Source: Geodermatophilaceae bacterium (GTDB taxonomy: Bacteria; Actinomycetota; Actinomycetes; Mycobacteriales; Geodermatophilaceae). Taken from it: a stretch of DNA of 16,404 nt. A program made the position numbers and the translations under genes. Shown here piece after piece: positions 9,346 to 14,821 of the stretch. Where the stretch lies: contig JACCSC010000087.1 of NCBI GenBank assembly GCA_013813215.1, positions 1-16,404 on the forward strand, written 5' to 3'. The notes beneath the pieces are model-generated. The model saw only the letters and a program-made list of their open reading frames with translations. It did not search any database and was not told the DNA's origin. The first letter of the stretch is position 1; each line of letters starts with the position of its first letter.

Positions 9346-10431
9346 TCAGACGTAGCGCTCCAGGATCGACGTCTCGGCCATCCGGGACAGGCCTTCCCGT
9401 ACGCCGCGGGCCCGCGCCTCGCCGACGCCCTCCACCGTCTGCAGGTCGTCGATGGTGGCTGCGAGCAGCTTCTGCAGGCCCCCGAAGTGCTCGACCAGCC
9501 GGTCCACGATCGCCGGCGGGAGCCTCGGCACCTTGGCCAGCAGGCGGTAACCACGGGGGCTGACCGCGCCCTCCAGCGCCTCGGGGGTGGCGGCGTACCC
9601 GAACGCGCGGGCGACCAACGCCAGATCCAGCAGGTCGGCCGAGGACAATGCAGTCAGTTCGTCCAGGATCGCCTCGGCGGTGCGGGTTCGGCGTCCCGAG
9701 GCGGGCACGTAGTCGCGGGCGACGAGCCGACGGTCCTCCTCGACCCCGGCCATCAGTTCGTCGAGTTGCAGCGCGAGCAACCGACCGTCGGTGCCGAGCT
9801 CGACGATGTGGCCCTGGATCTCCGCGGCGATCCGGCGCACCATCTCCAACCGCTGGCTGGCGTTGACCGCGTCTCGCACCGTGACCAGGTCCTCGATCTC
9901 CAGCGCGGACAGCGTGCCGGCCACCTCGTCCAGCCGCAGCTTGTAGCGCTCCAGGGTGGCCAACGCCTGGTTGGCCCGCGACAGGATGTCGTTGGCGTGG
10001 GCCATGGCGTAGCGCTGGTCACGCAGGTAAAGCGTGATGATCCGCATCGACTGGCTCACCGAGATGACCGGGAAGCCGGCCTGGATCGCCACCCGCTCGG
10101 CCGTACGGTGGCGTGTCCCGGCCTCATCCGTCGGGATCGCCGGGTCAGGCATCAGATGTACGCCGGCCATCAGGATCCGCGCGCCGTCGGAACTCAGGAT
10201 GACCGCGCCGTCCATCTTGGCCAGTTCGCGTAGCCGGGTGGCGGAGAACTCCACGTCCAGCGGGAACCCCCCCGTGCACAGGGACTCGACGACCTTGTCC
10301 TGGCCGAGGACGATGAGCGCTCCGGTGTTGCCGCGCAGGATTCGCTCCAGCCCGTCTCGCAGCGCCGTACCGGGTGCGATCATGGCCAGGACCGCGCGCA
10401 GGGCCATGTCTTGTTCGGACAGGCTAGTCAC
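9346..10431 (-). CDS. disA: DNA integrity scanning protein, diadenylate cyclase
   Basis: DisA condenses two ATP into cyclic di-AMP and slows this activity on branched DNA, reporting DNA damage. From the GTG at 10431 it has 361 residues, normal for the family. The DAC domain (about 10-145) carries DGA at 74-76 and RHR at 107-109 (GTRHRTAE), the catalytic signatures. A helical spine follows (about 150-290), including NASQRLEMVRRIAAEI. The C-terminal helix-hairpin-helix DNA-binding domain contains DDLQTVEGVGEARARGVREGL. GTG is chosen for its spaced AGGGAG Shine-Dalgarno and family-like N-terminus (TSLSEQDMALRAVLAMIAPGT). The frame stays open upstream to 10878 but lacks homologous character. It is normally adjacent to radA on the same strand; here a + strand island separates them. 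Confidence 0.97.
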   Translation of the reverse strand: MTSLSEQDMALRAVLAMIAPGTALRDGLERILRGNTGALIVLGQDKVVESLCTGGFPLDVEFSATRLRELAKMDGAVILSSDGARILMAGVHLMPDPAIPTDEAGTRHRTAERVAIQAGFPVISVSQSMRIITLYLRDQRYAMAHANDILSRANQALATLERYKLRLDEVAGTLSALEIEDLVTVRDAVNASQRLEMVRRIAAEIQGHIVELGTDGRLLALQLDELMAGVEEDRRLVARDYVPASGRRTRTAEAILDELTALSSADLLDLALVARAFGYAATPEALEGAVSPRGYRLLAKVPRLPPAIVDRLVEHFGGLQKLLAATIDDLQTVEGVGEARARGVREGLSRMAETSILERYV

Positions 10432-10437
10432 GCAACG

Positions 10438-10443
10438 CTCCCT
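10438..10443 (-). promoter_or_regulatory. Ribosome binding site deciding the disA GTG start
   Basis: On the minus strand AGGGAG stands 6 bases before the GTG at 10431. It fixes this start against the much longer open frame upstream. Confidence 0.7.
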
Positions 10444-10465
10444 GGACAGGTGGCCTGGCAGCGGG

Positions 10466-10471
10466 AGTGTA
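10466..10471 (-). promoter_or_regulatory. Candidate -10 for disA
   Basis: Read on the minus strand this is TACACT, a 4/6 match to TATAAT and of TANNNT type, giving a predicted leader of roughly 28 bases that would contain the AGGGAG site. The -35 is unconvincing. With the island separating disA from radA, disA would need such a promoter of its own. Confidence 0.35.
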
Positions 10472-10541
10472 CGGCGGGAGTGGGGACACGCTGCGACTCG
10501 GTGTTCGTCCAGGCGTTGTCGCGACCCGCGATGGCGCGGCC

Positions 10542-10547
10542 TACGCT
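10542..10547 (+). promoter_or_regulatory. Candidate leaderless promoter of the accessory island
   Basis: TACGCT (TANNNT) lies exactly 7 bases before the ATG at 10555. A TTGTCG hexamer (10516-10521) is a 4/6 -35 match but with a long 20-base spacer. No Shine-Dalgarno precedes this ATG. It would drive the first two oxygenase genes. Confidence 0.45.
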
Positions 10548-10554
10548 CACCGCC

Positions 10555-11148
10555 ATGGGCGGCGCTGTGCTCGCGGCGACTGGGCACGCCGTGGTCGGCC
10601 AGTTCGTCGACCGGCAGCTGGCGCGCACCTTGTACGCGATGCTGCAGCTGCGGCAGGTCCGTGGCGAGGCCAAACGCGACGGCCAGGTGCCAGGGGCGTC
10701 GAGCTTCTGGGGCGACTCCACCCTCGACGCGCTGCTGCTCGCGGTGAGGCCGGAGGTGGAAGCGGTCGCTGGCGGACTGCTGCTTCCGACGTACTGCTAC
10801 GCGCGGCTCTACGTTCACGGAGACGCTCTGGAACGGCACCGCGACCGAGAGGCGTGCGAGGTCGTGGCCTCGATTCACCTCGGCTCGCGGGGCCTAGCGC
10901 CGCCGCCGATTCGCTTCGCCCCGGACATCGAGGTGCACCAACGCCCAGGGGACGCCGTCGTGTTCCTCGGCAGCCGGCTTGAGCACTGGCGAGACCCGTT
11001 TCAGGGCACCGATTTCGGCCAGGTGTTCCTGAACTACGTGCGGGCGGGTGGCGCCTACCGGCATCACGCGTTCGACGGCAGGCATCAGCAGTTCCCTTCA
11101 TGGATGGTCGAACCGACTCGGCAACAACACGCCGGCACAGTGGACTGA
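10555..11148 (+). CDS. Predicted 2-oxoglutarate/Fe(II)-dependent dioxygenase, island gene 1
   Basis: The 197-residue protein resembles small prolyl-4-hydroxylase-like 2OG-Fe(II) oxygenases. It has PTYCYARLYVHGDALERH followed by RDREACE, placing a metal-binding H95-x-D97 pair. A double-stranded beta-helix strand ends in QRPGDAVVFLG, and a distal metal ligand H144 sits in LEHWRDPFQG, followed by QVFLNYVRAGG. The HxD…H triad is complete; the 2-oxoglutarate-binding Arg or Lys is not assigned. Such enzymes hydroxylate amino-acid side chains or small molecules. The ATG at 10555 is favoured by the leaderless -10; alternatives in frame are ATG 10531 and GTG 10501. Gene 2 begins 10 bases after the stop. 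I infer that it modifies the repeat protein encoded downstream; a free amino-acid substrate is also possible. Confidence 0.78.
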   Translation: MGGAVLAATGHAVVGQFVDRQLARTLYAMLQLRQVRGEAKRDGQVPGASSFWGDSTLDALLLAVRPEVEAVAGGLLLPTYCYARLYVHGDALERHRDREACEVVASIHLGSRGLAPPPIRFAPDIEVHQRPGDAVVFLGSRLEHWRDPFQGTDFGQVFLNYVRAGGAYRHHAFDGRHQQFPSWMVEPTRQQHAGTVD

Positions 11149-11158
11149 CGGGCACTCG

Positions 11159-11863
11159 GTGCGGATCACCTTGCAGAAGCAGGACCTTCTTGTGGTCGAC
11201 GACTGCCTGCCCACAGCGGCTTTCGCTGGAATCTGCGCCGCGGTCGACAACGGCGAGTACCACTCCGTGCATGCGCGTCGCTGGGATCGCGCCTGGCGCT
11301 TATGGGACGGCGCGCCGCTTCGAGGGCGATCGGTGCACTACGACCCAGGTGGCGTTCTCGCCCCCGGTGCCGTCAACTATCCGACCTGCGGTGTCGTCGA
11401 CGACTTCATCGACACGGTCCGAGAGATCACCAGGAAGTACCCCACGGTTGCGGGCTCTGAAGGAGTCGACTGGCTGGCGATGTTCCTGTCGCCCTGGTTG
11501 TATCCCATAGGCAGCGCATTATCTATGCATCGCGATGGCGGTGCATACAGCGGAGCTTTCACCTATTTCGCACACCGGACATGGCGTTTGCATTGGGGCG
11601 GCGAGCTGCTCGTGCTCGACGACCCACCGGACGACGACGGTGACCCGTCCGTCCGGTCGACCACCCCGCAGGAGCTCGACCGTGCCGCGTGGCTGTCCGA
11701 GGACTACGACGACTTCTCGACCGGCATCGCCACCTGTGTCTTTCCCCGCCCGAACCGGCTCGTGCTGCTGGGTCCCGCCCGGCCGCACACCATTCGCCGG
11801 GTCGACCCCAACGCCGGTGCTCATGTCCGGGCGAGCCTGGCTGGCTTCTTCGTCCGGCGATAG
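11159..11863 (+). CDS. Predicted 2-oxoglutarate/Fe(II)-dependent dioxygenase, island gene 2
   Basis: The 234-residue protein starts VRITLQKQDLLVVDDCLP, the usual opening strand and 'VVDDFL' of 2OG-Fe(II) oxygenases. The core shows SMHRDGGAYSGAFTYF with metal ligands H124 and D126, then WRLHWGGELLVLDD (the GGEL strand), a distal His 210 in ARPHTIRRV, and Arg224 in AHVRASLAGFF as the likely 2-oxoglutarate clamp. All four key residues are therefore in order. GTG at 11159 is used because it follows gene 1 by 10 bases; an ATG at 11048 would overlap gene 1 by 100 bases and adds non-conserved sequence. The stretch around 11505-11550 is noticeably A/T-richer than core genes and hints at horizontal origin. 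It is a different subfamily from gene 1, so the two probably have separate target residues. Confidence 0.8.
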   Translation: MRITLQKQDLLVVDDCLPTAAFAGICAAVDNGEYHSVHARRWDRAWRLWDGAPLRGRSVHYDPGGVLAPGAVNYPTCGVVDDFIDTVREITRKYPTVAGSEGVDWLAMFLSPWLYPIGSALSMHRDGGAYSGAFTYFAHRTWRLHWGGELLVLDDPPDDDGDPSVRSTTPQELDRAAWLSEDYDDFSTGIATCVFPRPNRLVLLGPARPHTIRRVDPNAGAHVRASLAGFFVRR

Positions 11864-11883
11864 GTCCTGCGCAGGTGCCGTTC

Positions 11884-11912
11884 TTGCGCTGCGGGTGGGT
11901 GCGCTGTACCGT
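11884..11912 (+). promoter_or_regulatory. Candidate promoter for the repeat-protein gene
   Basis: TTGCGC (11884-11889), 17 bases, TACCGT (11907-11912). The -10 fits TANNNT and the spacing is optimal; the -35 keeps only the TTG of TTGACA. Transcription would start near 11919, leaving a leader of about 87 bases. A separate promoter would allow the putative precursor to be made in excess over its enzymes. Confidence 0.4.
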
Positions 11913-11995
11913 TTGTCCGGTTACGCACTCGCGTTTCCATCGTTGCGTGAGCCGAACTCGAGGCCATCGATCAGGCGGTTCGCCTGCTGACAAGT

Positions 11996-12000
11996 GGAGG
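11996..12000 (+). promoter_or_regulatory. Shine-Dalgarno deciding the start of the repeat protein
   Basis: GGAGG is 5 bases before the ATG at 12006. The in-frame GTG at 11994 overlaps it and cannot use it, so 12006 is the start. This is the clearest ribosome binding site in the island. Confidence 0.75.
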
Positions 12001-12005
12001 CCGCA

Positions 12006-12725
12006 ATGCCGGTCGATCTGCGCGCGAAGAGGCGTGTCGACTCGTTGTTCAAGGCGCTTTCGGGCGACTTTCTGCTCCGTGAGCAGTTCGTTACGGACCC
12101 GGCGCAGGTGCTCGCGGAGTTCGTCGAGGGGGCGCGACTCTCCTCCGAGACCGCGGAGGCCAGCAACCAGTTGCTCTACTCAATGTTGTCCAATCCTGGC
12201 CTTCTCGGCTGGATCCAGGAGTATTCGCGTGCACAGCAGGGCAGCCCCCCGTCCGGCGAGGCCTTCGCAAAGGACTTCGCGACTGCCGTCGCCGAGCATG
12301 GTGACGAGAAGGTCATCCTGGCTCTCGTCAGGAGCGCCGCAGCGGATCAGGATCTCTTCGGCCCCCAATCCAGCCTGCTTCGCGCGATCATCATGGCGCT
12401 CGGTGCAGGATCGGTCTTCGCGGGTACCGAGATGAGCCCGGGTACTGGTGGGACGGAGATGAGTCCGGGTACCGGTGGGACGGAGATGAGCCCGGGTCAG
12501 GTGGTCGGGGAGTTCGATCCGGGTCGGGTGTTCGCGGGTACGGAGATGAGCCCGGGCACGGGTGGGACCGAGATGAGCCCTGGCACGGGTGGGACCGAGA
12601 TGAGTCCTGGCCGGTTCGGAGGTCAGTTCGGAACGATCGACGTCCGGATCACCCTTGATGCCCTGGTCGACTTCGCCACCCAATTGCGGGCCGGCGGGGG
12701 CCTGGACATCTCCGGCCTGCGCTGA
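12006..12725 (+). CDS. Repeat-bearing protein, candidate multi-core RiPP precursor (island gene 3)
   Basis: I recognise no named family. The 239 residues fall into three parts. Residues 1-136 are predicted helical, with LFKALSGDFLLREQF and VTDPAQVLAEFVEG at 14-42, a pattern resembling leader domains of the NHLP/Nif11 type. Residues 137-202 hold two identical 28-residue blocks, each VFAGTEMSPG, TGGTEMSPG, TGGTEMSPG, separated by QVVGEFDPGR, whose GEFDPG looks like a decayed copy. Residues 203-239 are a tail with a helical LDALVDFATQLRAGG. There is no Cys, no signal peptide and no transmembrane segment. Flanking genes encode three 2OG-Fe(II) dioxygenases and a methyltransferase, so Thr, Glu, Met, Ser or Pro of the repeats are plausible modification sites (inference). 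The alternative is a structural or carrier repeat protein. Confidence 0.75.
   Translation: MPVDLRAKRRVDSLFKALSGDFLLREQFVTDPAQVLAEFVEGARLSSETAEASNQLLYSMLSNPGLLGWIQEYSRAQQGSPPSGEAFAKDFATAVAEHGDEKVILALVRSAAADQDLFGPQSSLLRAIIMALGAGSVFAGTEMSPGTGGTEMSPGTGGTEMSPGQVVGEFDPGRVFAGTEMSPGTGGTEMSPGTGGTEMSPGRFGGQFGTIDVRITLDALVDFATQLRAGGGLDISGLR
12414..12497 (+). repeat. Repeat block 1: three TEMSPG units with 27-bp period
   Basis: This 84-bp block encodes VFAGTEMSPG then two TGGTEMSPG units. The Thr codons of the three units start at 12426, 12453 and 12480. The in-frame 9-residue periodicity shows that it is a coding repeat. Confidence 0.95.
12528..12611 (+). repeat. Repeat block 2: exact protein-level copy of block 1
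   Basis: This 84-bp block encodes the same 28 residues as block 1 after a 30-bp linker. Thr codons start at 12540, 12567 and 12594. By my count 13 of the 84 bases differ from block 1, all at third codon positions and all silent. Confidence 0.95.
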
Positions 12726-12753
12726 GACACCCGACGGCAGACGACACCGTGAC

Positions 12754-14076
12754 GTGCCCGCCAAGGTGACGGTCACGCCGGATTCCGCGCCGCACCAACA
12801 GTCCCGGCGCGAACTTGCAACAATGCTCGTGCGGGCGGGTCGGGGCCAGGAGAGCCTCGGACTGTGCCGGTCGGAGTTGCATGCAAGCGCTGAAGGGGAT
12901 CCCTGGCTCAGCGATCTCGTCGTGGAGGCGATGCAGCAACACGATTTGACCGCGGCCGGCGAGCTAGCGCAGTTGCTTGCGGCGTCCCGCTGGGGAAGCC
13001 GCTGGCATCCGCCTCGCACGACCGGCGGCGGAGCACTCGCGCCGCCCGATCGTGTGCCGCAAGCCCAGCTGTCGCTACCGAAGCTCCAACACGACGTCGA
13101 GCAGTTCGGGTACCTGCGAGCGAGGGGCGTCCTAGGCAGGGAATTCGACGCCGTGATTGGCGCCTACCAGGACATCGCCGCTCGGATGGAACCGCTAGGC
13201 GTCAACGTGCGAGTTCCGATGACGCCGCAGGACGAGTCGCGGATCGGGCACGTCTACAACCGCATCATCCACGTGGCCAGCGGGCCGCGGCTGGCGCAGG
13301 CGCTCTCGCCCGGTTGGGATCGGGGCAACGTGCAGGACCGGTACCTCACCGGGGGACCGGGGCTCGTGGTGATCGACGACTTCCTCACCGCCGAAGCGCT
13401 GGCAAGCCTGCAACGGTTCTGCCGTGAGTCGACGGTCTGGTCCGGGAACCGGTACGCGGACGGCCGGCTTGGCGGCTTCTTCTTCGCGGGGTTCAACTGC
13501 CCGCTGCTGCTCCAGATCGCCGAGGAGGTCCGAGACGCGCTGCCGCAGGTCATCTCAGGCAGGCACCCGCTCCGCCAGCTGTGGGGGTTCAAGAACTCCC
13601 CCACGCTCCCCGGAGACTCGACAGTGCATGCCGACTTCGCCGCCGTCAACGTCAACTTCTGGATCTCGCCGGAGTGGGCGAACCTGGACGCGGAGTCGGG
13701 CGGGCTGGTCGTGCACGACGTCGCCGCTCCGCCGTCATGGGACTTCGGGACGTACAACGAGAGCCTCGACGTCATCCGGCGGTACCTCAGGGAGCGCGGT
13801 GCCAAAGCGTTGAAAATACCGTATCGCCAGAACAGGGCGATCATCTTCAACTCCGACCTCTTTCACGCCACGTCGAAGATCCACTGGCGATCGGACTACG
13901 AGACCCGCCGAGTCAACATCACCATGCTGTACGGCGAACGGGAGCACGACGACCATCACCCCATGTCGGCGGCAGCGGTCGACCTGGGTAACGCAGGGTG
14001 GCCGCACACGGTGCCCAGACCACACACGGCATCGGCCGCGTGGCGTTCGAATGCTTTTGGCGCGCGCCGCCGATGA
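12754..14076 (+). CDS. Two-domain protein: helical N-terminus plus 2OG-Fe(II) dioxygenase (island gene 4)
   Basis: About 440 residues. The N-terminal 85 residues look like one or two TPR-style helix pairs (SRRELATMLVRAGRGQESLGLC, read in parts, then DPWLSDLVVEAMQQHDLTAAGELAQLLA), plausibly a peptide-docking module. The C-terminal 220 residues are a 2OG-Fe(II) oxygenase: GLVVIDDFLTAEALASLQRFC opens the fold, metal ligands are H292 and D294 in STVHADFAAVNVNFW, SGGLVVHDV follows, the distal ligand is H371 in FNSDLFHAT, and the cosubstrate Arg is R385 or R386 before VNITMLYGER. The start is uncertain: GTG 12754, GTG 12766 and ATG 12823 are all in frame and none has a good Shine-Dalgarno. Gene 3 stops 28 bases upstream of 12754. 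The stop overlaps gene 5 as ATGA. I infer that it modifies the repeat protein. Confidence 0.78.
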   Translation: MPAKVTVTPDSAPHQQSRRELATMLVRAGRGQESLGLCRSELHASAEGDPWLSDLVVEAMQQHDLTAAGELAQLLAASRWGSRWHPPRTTGGGALAPPDRVPQAQLSLPKLQHDVEQFGYLRARGVLGREFDAVIGAYQDIAARMEPLGVNVRVPMTPQDESRIGHVYNRIIHVASGPRLAQALSPGWDRGNVQDRYLTGGPGLVVIDDFLTAEALASLQRFCRESTVWSGNRYADGRLGGFFFAGFNCPLLLQIAEEVRDALPQVISGRHPLRQLWGFKNSPTLPGDSTVHADFAAVNVNFWISPEWANLDAESGGLVVHDVAAPPSWDFGTYNESLDVIRRYLRERGAKALKIPYRQNRAIIFNSDLFHATSKIHWRSDYETRRVNITMLYGEREHDDHHPMSAAAVDLGNAGWPHTVPRPHTASAAWRSNAFGARRR

Positions 14077-14789
14077 TTGGGCATCCGTCGGCGCGCAGCC
14101 ACTCCTATCAAGGTCAGGACCTGTTCGTCCTGGAGATCCTCGACGGCATGCGGGGTGGTTTCTTCGTCGACTCCGGCGCATCCAACGGGGTCAATGGCAG
14201 CAACACCAAGCTTCTGGAGGAGGAATTCGGCTGGACGGGTCTGTGTATCGAGCCGAATGCCGATCTGTTCGCCCAGCTCGTGCGCAATCGCAACTGTGTC
14301 TGCCTCGACTACTGCATCTACGACCGCGAGGGAAGCGTCGAGTTCGTCGAGGTCGCGAACGTCTACGGCGGGATTCTCGAGCAATACGACCCAGAGCACT
14401 TGCGTTTAGTGACCAGCATGCTCGGCGCCGGAGGGCAGCTACCGACGCGGCTCAAGCCCGCCCGCACCATCGGCTCCGTGCTGCGCGAGCACGCGGCTCC
14501 AGCTGTCGTCGACTACTGGAGCCTGGACACCGAAGGGTCCGAGCTGTCGATCCTGCGTTCATTCCCGTTCGACGAGTATGTCGTCCGCGTGCTCACGGTG
14601 GAGCACAACTACTCGCCTGCCCGAGAGCGACTGCGCGGGCTGCTCGAGCGCCGGGGGTATGTCCGCGTGGGGTCGCTCGGAATCGACGACTGCTACCTGT
14701 GGCGCTCTGGCTTCCCGCTTCCGGCCTGGCGAAGCCGTGCATGGACCCGCGCCGGAACTGGGGGAGGTGACCGTCGGCGCGCCTCCTGA
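14073..14789 (+). CDS. FkbM-family SAM-dependent methyltransferase (island gene 5)
   Basis: The 238-residue protein has an FkbM-type Rossmann methyltransferase core: SYQGQDLFVLEIL, then motif I GFFVDSGASNGVNGSNT at about 29-45 for S-adenosylmethionine, and acidic E60 at the end of strand 2 (GLCIEPN). Strands follow in VVDYWSLDTEGSELSILRSFPFDEY, read as two parts, the usual FkbM 'D-EG-E' motif, then VLTVEHNY. FkbM enzymes mostly make O-methyl ethers on sugars or hydroxylated natural products. The ATG at 14073 overlaps the gene 4 stop (ATGA), so the two are translationally coupled and probably act on the same substrate. An O-methylation of a hydroxyl installed by a dioxygenase is a logical sequence (inference). 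The GTG start at 13998 is rejected because it lies inside gene 4. The C-terminus is Arg-rich. Confidence 0.85.
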   Translation: MIGHPSARSHSYQGQDLFVLEILDGMRGGFFVDSGASNGVNGSNTKLLEEEFGWTGLCIEPNADLFAQLVRNRNCVCLDYCIYDREGSVEFVEVANVYGGILEQYDPEHLRLVTSMLGAGGQLPTRLKPARTIGSVLREHAAPAVVDYWSLDTEGSELSILRSFPFDEYVVRVLTVEHNYSPARERLRGLLERRGYVRVGSLGIDDCYLWRSGFPLPAWRSRAWTRAGTGGGDRRRAS

Positions 14790-14821
14790 GCCGGCCAGGT
14801 CACGCTTCCGGGGCAGCGCAC

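Noticed and set aside
10411..10554. Longer start of island gene 1 reaching into the disA start
   Set aside because: The extra residues are unlike the family and overlap disA; the leaderless -10 box points to 10555, although ATG 10531 cannot be excluded.
11048..11158. Upstream ATG start for island gene 2
   Set aside because: It lies 100 bases inside gene 1 and the added residues do not fit the oxygenase fold; GTG 11159 fits the operon spacing.
12414..12611. CRISPR-like or tandem non-coding repeats
   Set aside because: The 27-bp period stays in the reading frame and differences between copies are silent, so the repeat is at protein level; there are no unique spacers of CRISPR type.
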